Program-made: the position numbers and the translations under genes
Part shown: positions 31,563-43,080 of the stretch, piece after piece
Layout: the number at the start of each line of letters is the position of its first letter
Position numbering within the stretch: position 1 is the stretch's first letter
The notes under the pieces: generated by a model
What the model saw: the letters and a program-made list of their open reading frames with translations, nothing else
What the model was told of the DNA's origin: nothing
The model's database searches: none
NCBI GenBank assembly: GCA_029204225.1
Contig: CM055095.1
Span: 9,950,243 to 10,014,242, forward strand
Source of the DNA: Diphasiastrum complanatum
Taxonomy: Eukaryota > Streptophyta > Lycopodiopsida > Lycopodiales > Lycopodiaceae
Direction: 5' to 3'
DNA length: 64,000 nucleotides

Positions 31563-32032
31563 TGTCATTTTCGTGAAATTCGAATCATTGAATTCAAACT
31601 CGATTCAAACACGGTTCGAAAAGGCGATTCGAAAGGTACACTCAAACATTGAAACATAGTGACCCAAGTCTAAGTCTTAAGAGAACTACAGTAAGTTGTA
31701 AGTTGCAGGGTACAAGGATTTGCTTGCTAAGGAGAGTCGAGACTATGGAATTTGTACTATGGAGTTGGAACTTGCCACTTCAAACTTGGAACTTAGGGTT
31801 TAGAAAATTGAAATTAGGAGTATAACTGAAATTTGAGGCTTGAGCTCAGAGCTAATAAATTATAATAGTGACCACTTGGCACTGAACAGTGACCACTGAC
31901 TACTAACCAGTTACAAGTTACAACTTACAACTTACTAGTGACCACAGAACGGTTCGAACAGTTCGAACGATTCGATGGTTCGAACCGTGAAAGGCGGTTC
32001 GAACCACGGTTCGATGCAACCTTCAGACATAC

Positions 32033-32770
32033 CTTCCCATTCTAGAAAAGTAACCCATTTCAATAATCTCACTGTATCTTATCCCAAGGAGAAATCTTGG
32101 AATCCTGCTTTCCAAGTTGAATACTAAATCTAGAATTTCCTGCTAGGACATCAGCCAAATCTGACCGAAGTATCTGTCAATCTTGCACATATCTTTTTAA
32201 GGGATAGATACAAATCAGATTGGATCTCAGAAAAGCTTAACTAATTAACCTCTCCAATCCGGCTTAAGGCATCTACGACACGGCCTTCTAGTACTTAATG
32301 TCATAATGAAATTCTTGGAGCAACTCTGCCACCTGGCTTTATGACCCCGAAGGTCAAGTGCATCACAAATATACCTTAGTGCTTAGTGATCAGTCACACT
32401 TGCAAATCTAGAGCCATCTAAATAAATGACCTTACGAACCTTATTCGGGTCAATTTTCAACCCACGGACTAAAATAATGTGACCATTATATTCTAGTCTT
32501 GTCTGGAAGAATTCAGACTTGGGTTCTTTGGTTTAGAGCTTCTCTTGTCTTAGTAACCTCAAGACAGTCCTTAGATGCTCCTCTAAAGTTCTACTATAGA
32601 TGAGAATATCATCCAACTAAACTATCACAAACTTCCCCAAATACGGACGAAGAAGATCGTTCATCATTTGTTGGAAAGTCGCAAGGGCATTAGCCGACCC
32701 AAACGGCAAAACCAGAAACTCATAATGGTCGTACCTCGTCCTAAAGACCCTCTAGTAGCATCACTAAACT
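32033..32770 (-). pseudogene. Ty3/gypsy RT/RNase H, upstream half of the split element
   Basis: Minus strand from about 32760: [40 protein letters not shown], a stop, LDDILIYSRTLEEHLRTVLR (the catalytic DD in LDDI), then SEFFQTRLEYNGHIILVRGL, VTDH.ALRYI and, shifted, GRVVDALSR, the RNase H end motif. Stops and shifts make it inactive. The domain order RT, RNase H continues as integrase at 20723-19755, proving that the 20732-32024 block inserted into this gypsy copy between RNase H and integrase. Confidence 0.8.
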
Positions 32771-33477
32771 CATGTCTAAGCTTCCTAAAGACCCACCTTC
32801 TGACGAGTTATCCTCCCTTAGATTATTAGTCATTAGTGCGAGTTACATGTTATAATTGCATAGGTTGCATTCTTTATGGTACACAAAATCTTTTAACTAG
32901 CATAAATAAGAATTACAATCCACATCACTCATGCATTCAACTGTTTCCATAGCAAAAAATAAATATGAGGGAGAACATCAACAGTTCCAAAAAGTGTACC
33001 CTCCCATAAGGCAAGCTACTCCAACAAGTTTCTAGAACCTTTGCACAAAATCTGAAATTTTTTGGATGGCTCCCTTCCGTTAGAGAGAGAGGGGGTGGAG
33101 CCACCTAAACCCCTATGAGGAAGCTCCTCAAGCACATGCCACATAGGAAAGTATCAGGTGTCACCATAAGCTTGAGGTATTTGGCCACATAAGCCCACTT
33201 GGACTAAACTTAGTTAAGTTACAAAAGGCGGGGACAAAGTATTTTTTATGAATTACCCCCACTACAACTGTACAATTTGCAGTAACTAAGTTTCACTAGC
33301 CATTAGGGGTAAATAGGCATTAAAATCATCTTTGTAAATCGATGTATGTATTGGCAAAGTCACATGCTTGTAATTTAAATAAAGACATTTGAGTCTCATT
33401 AAGAGTCTGTTAAATTCACCTCCTTCCTAGCAGCCTTCTATGGCTTGCACCACTAATCTCCACCATGTTCCCTGATA

Positions 33478-33845
33478 GGTTGGAATTTGTTCACACAATG
33501 AGATAGGGACATTGCCATGCCAATCAATTGTAAGAATTGACAAGTCAAAGGGTCACATATCCTATGTTGTGTGTAGACACCACGAGGAATAACACGGTGT
33601 CAAGATGATTTTGGTAGCTCTTCCATGTCAATGGTCATGCCTATGTGTTAGGACTGCTGCCACGAAGCATGAGCTGCTGGCAACTTTGCATGCACCATGT
33701 TAATTCAGAGTATCTGAGCTAAAAGGGGGGGGAGGGGGGGGGGGGCTGAGGGGAGGGATGAGCGGATATATGTGCAAGCCTGAGGAATCAATAAGGCGAA
33801 TACAATTTCATCTTGTTGTGTTCCATCATAGTTTGTAACAGAAGG
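33478..33845 (+). repeat. LTR-like repeat, right copy
   Basis: Direct-orientation relative of 19345-19678 (see that entry), standing beyond the RT half of the split gypsy. Together they may be that element's LTRs or parts of another retroelement. A G-rich run (33727-33746) interrupts it. Confidence 0.5.
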
Positions 33846-35999
33846 CCTCTACAATAAGAACCTAATAGGAATTGTCTTCTAATATGAACACCTCACACAG
33901 CAAATACCTCATTGGTTCAAGACTTAATAAATCCTATCAAGCTTTGCAGAAAATATGTTGCCCTAATATGAAAGTTAAAGCACGGTCCATTTATTTCTTT
34001 AAAGTAGAGTCAAAAGCTTCAATAATCCACATTAAAAGAGGAGTGGCAACTATATACACGTATTGGAACTCAAACTTATCAACACAAGCAATACTCGCAA
34101 TACAAGCGATAATTGGTTATGATTGATGGTCAAAAGCATGTGCAGTGAAATCTAAAGGTTTTGCTCACAGTAATATGCAACCAGTGGATCATGTTTCTGA
34201 AGTTCTTTGGCTCGTTGTAGAAAAGGAAGCAACAATTTTGCAGGTTCCGCTTCTCCCATCGTTTCTTTGCAAGCCGGAAGGAAGAGAGAGATCGATTGCA
34301 GGATCCGATTACGACGGTAGATTAATCAAATCGATGGTTAGAGCGCCCTAGATGCGTCTGCCGCAAGCAAAAATCTGGAAAACCGCAAAGAAAAGAAGCA
34401 AACTGATGGATGAGTTCCAACTTCCAAGCTATTATACAAAGGCGCAACAAGGAATTCTCTCTTTCTTCGACAAGAAGCAACAAAGAGGGAGCATCTATTG
34501 TAGAGTGCGTGTGGGGTCGGGGCTCGAAATTTGATGTCTCACCTGGCATTCACCATCACTTGCGAGCTTCATCGTGAACTCTATCCCTGAGTTGTTCATT
34601 TCAAACTCCATGGTTTGTGAGCAATTTTCGAGCCATTTCTAAAGGAATTTGTGTTGCATATTTTTAAAGCAATTTATGGAGCATTTGTAGAGCATATAGT
34701 TGCAACTTGAAGTTTGGATATGATATGGAGTGGTATCTCATAGAAGTTTTTTTGGGGGGAAAGATGGCTTTCCTTAAGGGGAACTACCCGGGGGGGCATC
34801 CTTTCTCCTCGTAAAATCTGTTTTTCTTTTTTTTTAATTTTCCACTTTTTGGGTAGAAGGTGTGTGTGTTAAAAAAAAGGTGATTTTTTTTATGTGCACG
34901 TAAAAAGGTAAATGTTTTTCATGCACCTTTCGGGTAGACGATGCGTATAAAAAAAGGTAATTTTTTTACAGGCACATAAAAAAAACTTTACCATAAAAAA
35001 TGTTAAAACTGATTTGACAAAGGGGGAAGGCCCCCTTCTGAGGCCCTTCCACCCTGGAAGCCCCTTCCTCGGGCAGAAAGGTCGTGGAAGGGACCTTCCT
35101 CCGCCTTAAATCAGGTCTGCAATTTTTCGAAGTGCCTATTTCTCATTTCACGAGACGATGGTTGTCTGTATTTGCAAAAATCTCTCTCTTTAGGGTATTT
35201 GCTAGCACCAGAGTCAAGAAGATGCGCTGCTTCAAGTTCTTGCTAGCACCGAAGTGAAGAAGATGCGTTGCTTCTGAGTATTTGTAGCAGCAACACTATT
35301 AGATGCGTTGATCAAAGATTTCTGCTTTCTTCAATGGATTATTCCACAATTCGTGGTCAATGCTATGAGATGGTTATTGGTCATGTTCAGCTCTATGCAC
35401 ATTAGGGCCGTCCATCCATGTGGTTCTTTTCGTTTTGAAAATTTGTGGGAGGCATGGCAAGTGGTTATTTCCATTACATTTGTTTCAGCTCCTTATATGT
35501 TGATGAGAGAATAGATTTACAAACAAGCTCTGATGCTAATAAACAATCGCTTGAATGAAATCATGATTGATCTTGGAGCAAAATATTAGGGGCCTACATA
35601 GGTATGAAAGTTTTCTTCTAATTCTTTAAAGCTCTTCCTCTATCATCACAAAAAATCCTACAATAAGTTTTCTTGAATGAGCTGTCAGGTTTGCTTATTG
35701 GTTTAGTTGACCACTCATACAACCCAATGGTTTTCAACGGTTTTGTAGAGCATAATGTAAACATGTATGGTTGGCACATAATGTAGACTTATACATCGTT
35801 TTTTGGCACATAAATACTTGTAAATAATAAGCTACATATTCTCATGATTGACTTCATATTTGAGCTTATTGTATTTTAGTATCTTTAATGCACATTCTTT
35901 GCAACTTCCATTTTTTTAGGTGGACTTACTGTTTTTTACTATAAATGTTATGTTTGGAGCATAAGGCAATGTGTGTTTGGCATGTAAAATACATGTAAA
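33846..35999. other. Gap: AT-rich, no recognised gene
   Basis: Three plus-strand open stretches (33872-34126, 34145-34351, 34352-34534) share one frame and are split only by single stops, but match no family I know. Tracts such as ACGTAAAAAGGT / GGGTAGA..GTG at 34840-34990 recur imperfectly. A GC-rich patch lies at 35035-35100. Confidence 0.4.
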
Positions 36000-36235
36000 T
36001 AGTAAGCTACATATGTTTTTTATTTATTCCAAGCTTAGAATTAAGTTATTAACTTGTAAATATTGTAAACACTAAGCCATATATATTTCCAACTGATTTT
36101 GAGCTTCATCCAAAGTAAGTGCTAAGCTACATATGTTTTTTATTTATTTCAAGCTTAACTTGAGTTATTAACTTGTAAATATTGTAAACACTAAGCCATA
36201 TATATTTTTCAGCTAATTTTGAGCTTAAACTAAAC
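36000..36235. repeat. Two-copy tandem repeat, about 121-bp period
   Basis: AGCTACATATGTTTTTTATT at 36003 recurs at 36124. Each copy is followed by AAGCTTA, TTATTAACTTGTAAATATTG and CTAAGCCATATATATTT. Confidence 0.8.
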
Positions 36236-36619
36236 TTTGATGTCTATTTTTGACATGTGAATACTTATAAACACTTCTTTTAGGATTGTCTCCCCCGGGG
36301 ATCATTTTAGCTAAAAAATGTTCTCAAAAGTGAAAATCGGCAGCGTCCCTTCGACAATTTGAGTTGTATGTAAATAGTGAGGGATGTGGCATGTTCCTCA
36401 ATTGATGAGAGTTGTCTAGGTTATTATAGGTACAAAAGAGGAGATGTATCCTAGATACAATCTATGAACCCATTAGTTCACATAGACCTTAGCCATACAG
36501 CTCTCTTAATGTATATTGGAGTTTATGTGAGTTTCTATGGATTGGTTACCACGAGTCAATGTGTGAGTCCAAATATGTTTAACCAAATCTTAGGCACAAT
36601 TGTTTGTCCCCATCGATTT

Positions 36620-37190
36620 TTTTCGATATAACATGGTATGTTTGGAACATCTTTGAGACTTGATAGATATGGCCTGAGAACTTCATTCAAAAAATCTTCT
36701 TCTACCCATCAAATGGATCAATGAAAACACCATTGCCATGTAAATACATGCAATCTTTGAAAGGGGCATCATTAATCAACAGTGTATTGATCAATAACAC
36801 TCAACAACAGGTCTTCCATAGATAAGTCAATGGCTTTATAAAAGCTTGAACTCATCATTTACCAGACATTGACTTTGTGGCAATTAAACATTTTGTTTGA
36901 TCCCAAATCATATGAAAGCTATATTGTTGATTTCCAATTATGTTCAAGTATTCAACATTATGTTGAATATTTTTCATTGTTATAGAATCCCAGATACCAA
37001 CCTTAAGATTATTAAAGAGATTATCCAAAAATGTGGTTGCTCCATTCCATAATTGAATGGTGTGATCTCCATGCATGATGTACACAACCTTATTACTTGG
37101 TTTGCCTTGTCATTTTTTCACAAGCAATTCGTTCAAGTTAAGTATTATGTCTTTCATAGGAGAAGAGCTCGCAAGTATTCCAATCCTGCA
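36620..37190 (-). pseudogene. NIF/FCP1-like phosphatase domain pseudogene
   Basis: From a splice-acceptor-like TTGTATTGCAG|G at 37190 the minus strand reads DIILNLNELLVKK, a stop, then TTFLDNLFNNLKVGIWDSIT, HMIWDQTKC, two stops, FIKPLTYLWK, a stop, NTLLINDAPFKDCMYL, GNGVFIDPF and KFSGHIYQVSKMFQTYHVI. These match, in order, the plant NLI-interacting-factor (FCP1-homology, HAD-fold) proteins: LLxLDxNGLL, FxVGIWSS, WDQSxC, NTLLIDDSPYK, YLxxLAxxxNVQxYV. Five in-frame stops kill it. The retained acceptor suggests a gene fragment rather than a retrocopy. The normally catalytic first Asp is Asn here. Confidence 0.65.
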
Positions 37191-37354
37191 ATACAATCAT
37201 GGTTCAAATTAACATAAACAAAGTGAAGCTAGTTGTTAATGAGGAATAAACAAAATATACATTATCTCTTCACAATATGTCCAGATAAGAAAAATCATTG
37301 AATTATTATGCATTGTAATAATACCACAAACTTTAATCTATAAAAGTTCCAAAT

Positions 37355-37940
37355 TCATTGACAGACAACACAATCCATTTCATCAAAAATTTGTTGCAGC
37401 TCTACAACAATATAAGAATATGCATATTGTCTAAGTAATATTTGTCCAATAGGTAGTCTAAACTGTTGAATAACTTGGACTATTACGTGGTCTTCTTTTT
37501 CAATTCCCAATGTGGAACATGAATCAACAATAGAACATTCAACTGACTGTATTTGTTGGAAGTCATTGTCAACACATTCAAGATTCACTTTGATGCATGT
37601 TTTTGTCATTCACAATCTTTTCAATTGTTGCGTTTTTGTCATCATTTGGAAAGCCTTGTAGTTGAGATTGTGTTCATGTTATAGCCACAATTTCACGAAC
37701 ATACATGCTTCTCTTTACTTTTGTATTGTCAACACAAAATTGCTAACATGTTTGAACGTTGTTTTTCACGAGTGAATCACTTTTTGACAAGCCCAGACAA
37801 TCTTTGACACAAATTTGAAGGTTACAAAAATTTGAAGTCTCCAATTCAATGTCATCCATACTTGAAGGTTGGTGAATGTGTAGTGATGCTATTAAATAAC
37901 ACAAGCATACAAATCTTGAATCAAAATTTTCACAGTGCAA
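37355..37940 (-). other. Possible upstream part of the NIF-like pseudogene
   Basis: Two minus-strand open stretches (37940-37743 and 37609-37355) precede the NIF-like domain on the same strand, joined by shifted frames (FPNDDKNATIEKIVNDKN). They match nothing I know and could be the decayed N-terminal exons or chance. Confidence 0.25.
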
Positions 37941-38039
37941 ACATTAACCAAAGAGTAGAAAGGGCAAAGCAAAATTTTACGTGTGTAGCACAAGAGCTTA
38001 TATGTCAAAATTACTCATCTAAATCAAAGTTTTGAAAGA

Positions 38040-39440
38040 AACACCAGCACTTGTTACTTTGTGAATCCAAAACTTTTCAAAGACAATAGTAGTTTATCAT
38101 AAATTGTAATTTGGATAAATACCAACTACTTAATTAAGCATTTAAGCAAATGACATATGACTCTTGTCAAAATTAACTTCATAACAAATAAATATTAGTG
38201 TCACTTTTGTTTCGAGCAAAGTTGAAGCTAAGCGCATCTAAAACCTAGCTCAAATTATAAATACTTAAGAATAGTTTTTACGTGAACATTTTGAAATACA
38301 CAAAGTCAGTTTTAAAATTAAAACTAAAATAGATTATGAAACATTCAGTAGAAGATATTTACTCAAAGCAAAAGTCATATGAAGTTTAAGATTGTGTACT
38401 AAGTTAAAGACAACTTTCAGTTTACATACTTTTGATGCACTTAAATCATTAATGACTAAATTAGTAAGTGACTAAGAAGCATAATTTTACCAATTCCTAA
38501 GATTATTGTATTCCACAATAAGCCAAACAAAAATCAAACCACATTTTTTGTCATAGACTTTTGATATCATGATATGGTGTATTACAATAAATGAGTTATA
38601 CTCCAAAACAATTAAGAGCAAGCATCATATGCTACATTAAGGTTTAGCTTCAACTCAAACCAGATTCAAGTTGAGACTGATTTATGATTATTTTCAGCTC
38701 AAACTTGATTTAAATAAAAGCCAAAACCTTAAATTTAGTATATGCATAAATGCCTATACACCTAATTTTGACTAACTATATGCCCATATGTTTTATAGAA
38801 TATTAAGCTTTGATATATGTACATCATAAAAGGCTACTTTCAAATGACTATGCATATGATTCATGGCATAGTAGGCTGGATATGTGCAAATTAATAAGCA
38901 TAAATTTCATAGCATGGAAAAGCTACCACAATGGTAGTTGACTATGCAAATACATGTGCCTTTAACTAACAATGCATTTCAAATGATTATGTATAATGTA
39001 TGACATTATCTTTCAAAACGACTACTTGACTTGGCATAACACATAAAAACTGTTGTAAACTTGGTTTTAAAATACGCGTTATGCAAATGACTATGCACGG
39101 TAGGCTTGATATATGCAAATCATGCGATTTGTGAGTTCAAATTGAATCCAGTTCATGTTGAAGCTAAACCCTAAATGTCATCTATGTGCTAAATGTATAG
39201 GACCCCGTATAAACATAGATGTACTATGCATTGGTTGAAACTAATGGAGTTTAATCTTACTCCTCCTCACCTAAACTCTATCTTCTGAGTACTCTTATGC
39301 AATGTAAGTACTCACTATCTACAATAATCTACAAAAATGAACTATTATTCGAGAGAGTCTGTTATTTTACAAGCATATTTGAATAGTTTGTAGAAATACA
39401 CAGATATTCAAAGCAGGGCAACGACGTCGAATCAACACGA
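38040..39440. other. Gap: AT-rich, no gene
   Basis: No coding signal. Loosely repeated words (ATGCAAATGACTATGCA, AAATGACTATGCATATGAT, CTCAAACTTGATTT) appear at 38640-39130 and may be a degraded tandem array. Confidence 0.4.
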
Positions 39441-39560
39441 TTGAAACTATCAGCGCTATTGGCATTGTTGTCGCTATCGGCAGTCAAACTATCTGCATTG
39501 TCCACGATTGGCATTGTCGAACTATCGGCATTGTCGATATCATCGAACTATCAGATGTGT
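39441..39560. repeat. Short imperfect repeats of ATCGGCATTGTCG
   Basis: Four or five degenerate units (CTATTGGCATTGTTGTCG, CTATCGGCA, GATTGGCATTGTCG, CTATCGGCATTGTCG) give a spurious leucine/serine ORF. Confidence 0.6.
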
Positions 39561-39599
39561 ACCACTCAAAATGAAGCTCTTCCTTTGAAACAATCTATG

Positions 39600-42165
39600 T
39601 TACCATTCGAACATGCTACTATATTAGTGTTATCTTGTAAATACTACATCGTGCTTAACACATGTTCACAATAACAAGTTAGACACGATCTCTGTAATTT
39701 TGTATGTGTACACAACAAATCAGAGTAAGCAACAGCTACGAGAATTAGGGTTGAAGTAAGAACTCGATTGTATTAGGTTATCTAACTCTTTAGAATCAGA
39801 TATCAAGAGAGAGTGAGAGTAATTCAACAACATAGATAGATTGCTTCATCTGTAATAAACATAGTAGGATCACAACGCTTAGCGCACACACGATTCACCT
39901 TTTCATGATCTGATCAATGTATTATAGCATTTTGATTACGGATGCTCTATTTTGATTCACACGCATTAGAATTGTCGAATGCTCTCTTATTCTTTTCTCT
40001 TTCTGTATCTGATATTAACGCTCCACTGATTGACGTGGAATATCTGACTCAAAGATAGCATGACTATCACATACGTCTAATTTTTCGCTCTCTTCATGGT
40101 TGTCCAAGACACCTATTTAGATATTCTACTAATCATATGAATGATTAGTTCTATTCGATTTATGTAGTATTTCATTCTTTTTCTTTGTTTGAGAAATAAG
40201 CTCAATTTGGGCTTACACCCCGCTGCGCTATCAAGCATGTCCTCTAATGCCCAATTGTGGCTTCAATGACTAGCACACTTGAATATGAGAGCTATCTTGT
40301 ACATGCATCATAATAGTATGGTCAAGGATATGAGCATAATTGTTGTCTCCACATTTCAAAAGTGGAATAGCTCTGAGGTTCTATATTCTCCACACCTTAC
40401 ATGCTATTTATAATCGAAAGTGATGACTCTCTCTCATATCTCTAGATTCATTTGGCCTAACTTATCCAAAATTTGACCTAAAGTAGTCATATTCAAAAAT
40501 CCGCCCAACACCTTTGATTCTTAAAGAAAGTAGTCGCTATACAACTAGGCCTAGGTCATTTTTGTGTTAGCTACGAGAATGCCATATCAATTTGACCATA
40601 CTATTCACATGTCTGAGTAGTCAGAGAGCAAAGAAATAGTACATGGGTGCACAAAAAGCATGATAAGAGCATACAAAACCCTCATAACACCATGCATGGC
40701 GAACATATTCATAATACCAACATGCAGCTCAATAATAAATCCATCTTGCTAGAACTAAATCTATATTATTACAACGTCGACAAAAATATTTCTAGTAAAG
40801 TGCTAGCTTGAATAGCATACACATGTGTCTATGTTGGGTCCAATGCGGTCATGCGTGTGCCACGTGTTGTTGCATGTGTCAAGACTTGGTCTCGTTAGTG
40901 GCAGCCTTGCCATATAGGACCCAAAAGAGAATATACGTATATATTTCAGTTTGAAAGTATGAAATAAGTGTAGTGTGTGATCCTTCCTCTTGAGATATTT
41001 GAGATGCTTATCTCTATGGTAAAGTTGCCATCCCTTTATTTTGTTATTTTTTTGACAATCTGAACGTGTAGATGAGTAGGTAGGAAATTACATTGTAGTG
41101 CTTTTCTATTTGTGGTATTAAAGCCCATTGATGGTCGAAACATAATCAAAGGATTCTATGGACCAGAATGAGATTTTTTGGCAATGTAGTAGACTAAGCA
41201 AGCTAATTCAGTAGAATCGCTTGAGTGGAGCCATTTTCTCAATCGATCTAGAAACTGTTGCTGAGGGAGGTCAATGGATTTGAGGTTGAGAAAAGTTCAC
41301 TTTTTTTCTAAAAGTTGAGATTTCGCTACACAAAATCATGGATCTTGAGTTGTAGGAAGTGGTATAGGGTGACCCTACTTGCAAAAGGCCATACACATCC
41401 ACAATGTATGCACTGAAATTTATGAGATATAAGGGTTGTAGTCTCCATCTCCATATAGGGTTTTAGCAAAGTAAAGGAGGAAGACGAGCCTCACGAAGGT
41501 CTTACGTGCCCAACCACTCTACCAGTGTAGCATTCTAAAGTGTGTGGTGTTTTCATGTGCATGTAGTGAGGGCCCTCGGATCATGCTCGCTGAAAATTCA
41601 TGGTCCATTCAAAATGATCTAGGGTTGTCGGATCGTCCTCCACCAATGGATCTTGAAAAATATATTATTTTGAAGAGTTGAAGAGGTCCAAAGTTCAAAG
41701 AGCCCTTCAATTTTTTAAAAATCATCACTCTAAAACAGTGAAGATGCTCAAAGTGCAGGGAGTTTGACGAGACTTCAAGCTGGAATTTGAGTTCATTTTT
41801 TAGTTTTCCCTTTACCTCTTTACTTGAAAAAAAAATGGTCTAAATTGTTCCAAATTCAACCAAATTCATGGCAGCAACTAGCTAGTTGGTTCTTCGACAA
41901 AGAAAAAAATAGAGGAGTTTTTTCTCAGGGAGATGCTTGGACTACGTTAAACATTATAAATCGATCAATGAATAATCATGTGGTTGTACACATTAGTGAT
42001 GCGACTACTCCAAGATGAGGAAACGATATGAGACCTCAAATGCTTCATGTATTTTGTCCTCAAAATCAAAATGAATAGTATTAGGATGAAGACCAATGAC
42101 AATATGATGAGCTACTTTACATGCATAAAGACATTAAGAGAGGATTTTCATTCTGTTGGAGAAGT
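39600..42165. other. Gap: no recognised gene
   Basis: Non-coding by eye on both strands. 39600-40100 has an LTR-like feel (TATTAGGTTATCTAAC ... polypyrimidine end) but has no second copy here to prove it. Confidence 0.35.
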
Positions 42166-42289
42166 TTCGGTTCGTTTCGTTTCGTTTCATCTAGTTTCGT
42201 TTTGTTTCATTTCAGAGTTTGATTAATATTTGCAATTTGTGTTCCATTTATTAGTTCCACATCAATGGTATCAAAGCCCTTGTCATAGT

Positions 42290-42935
42290 CTGACATAGCC
42301 GCAAAGCTATCATCAATAGGCATGCTATCTTCGTCCATCGAGGATAGCCTAACTCTTGACCTGGCTACAATTTCTAAAGCAAAAGAGATATGGGATACAT
42401 TACTCTCAAGATTTCAAACGAAATCACGCAGTTAGATCATCATGCTTGAAGATCAGCTGACAAACTTGAAATGGGATGGTAAAGACCTCAATTCCTTCAT
42501 TAGGAAAATGAAGGATCTATTCCTTTCACTACACAATTCTGGAGCAGAAAATGCTATATCAATAGAGAAGCAACTTATCTAACTGTTGAGAGCTTTACCA
42601 AGATCCTTCAAGACAACCAGAATGATGCTAGCAAAAGATCCTACTATGACACTCGAAAAGGTTGTTGTCGTTCGAGAACAAGTCGAAGCTCGAGAGCACC
42701 TTGATCACAAGGATGCTTCTGACCAGGCCCTCTACAACAACAAGGAGAAGACAAAAAGCAATTCAAGCCTAAGAGGGAGTCAGATCGAAAGATCGAAAGC
42801 AAGATCGAGATCAACAAGCAGAAGGAGCCAGCAAAGGCAAATGGAAGAACAAAGGAAAGTCAAAATAGCAGAGTGGAGACAAGAAGACGTGAGATGCAAA
42901 CGCGAAGGACATACTGTCGATTCGTGTTGGCTTAA
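42290..42935 (+). pseudogene. Copia element E gag (UBN2 type)
   Basis: Plus strand in mostly one frame: LTLDLATISKAKEIWDTLLS, FQTKSRS, LEDQLTNLKWDGKDLNSFIR, ISIEKQL, a stop, LLRALPRSFKTT and KVVVVREQVEAREHLD, followed by a lysine/arginine/serine-rich tail and a degenerate zinc knuckle (CKREGHTVDSCW). It is the same family as the nested copia G gag (LEDQLTYLQWDDKDLTTFVR). Gag forms the particle; stops show this copy is dead. Confidence 0.75.
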
Positions 42936-42949
42936 TCCAAAAATTGAGT

Positions 42950-43080
42950 GTATCCTGCCTTGCAATGTCAGTGACCGTGACCCAAAATTCACTAGGAATT
43001 TTTGACAAGCAATGTTTGAAAAGTTGGAAACGACTTTAAGTATGAGTTCTACAAATCATTCGGAATCAGACTGAAGAAAC
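42950..43080 (+). pseudogene. Gypsy integrase patch inside copia E
   Basis: Directly after the copia zinc-knuckle stretch the same frame reads NVSDRDPKFTRNF, a stop, then QAMFEKLETTLS, i.e. the second-Asp segment of gypsy integrase. It closely resembles 20211-20480 (NDRDLKFTYKFWQAMFEKLE). The match is only about 130 bp long and is followed by unrelated DNA before the copia 3' LTR. Confidence 0.65.

Larger units (their letters stand above)
20732..32024. mobile_element. hAT-like non-autonomous element carrying two LINEs
   Basis: The block starts AAAGGTTACACCCCGGTTCG and ends, in reverse, GAAGGTTGCATCGAACCG. It is flanked by ACACATAC (20724-20731) and AGACATAC (32025-32032), an 8-bp target duplication with one mismatch, the size produced by hAT transposases. 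Subterminal regions (20735-20830, 21005-21085, 31570-31635, 31945-32015) are dense in TTCGAA, GGTTCGAACC and CGATTCG palindromes. The ends resemble those of the autonomous hAT at 11419-15855 (12 of 15 and 12 of 14 positions). Without the LINEs and simple repeats it would be roughly 1.2 kb and non-coding. Confidence 0.7.

Noticed and set aside
31254-31568. HTHTHT-rich minus-strand ORFs
   Set aside because: Translation of the imperfect (TG)n region.
41471-41530. tRNA-like stretch (CTACCAGTGTAGC in reverse looks like a D-arm)
   Set aside because: No T-arm GTTCRANNC box at the right distance and no acceptor pairing.
42780-43008. Minus-strand ORFs with DLDLAFDLSI
   Set aside because: Antisense of the copia E gag tail.
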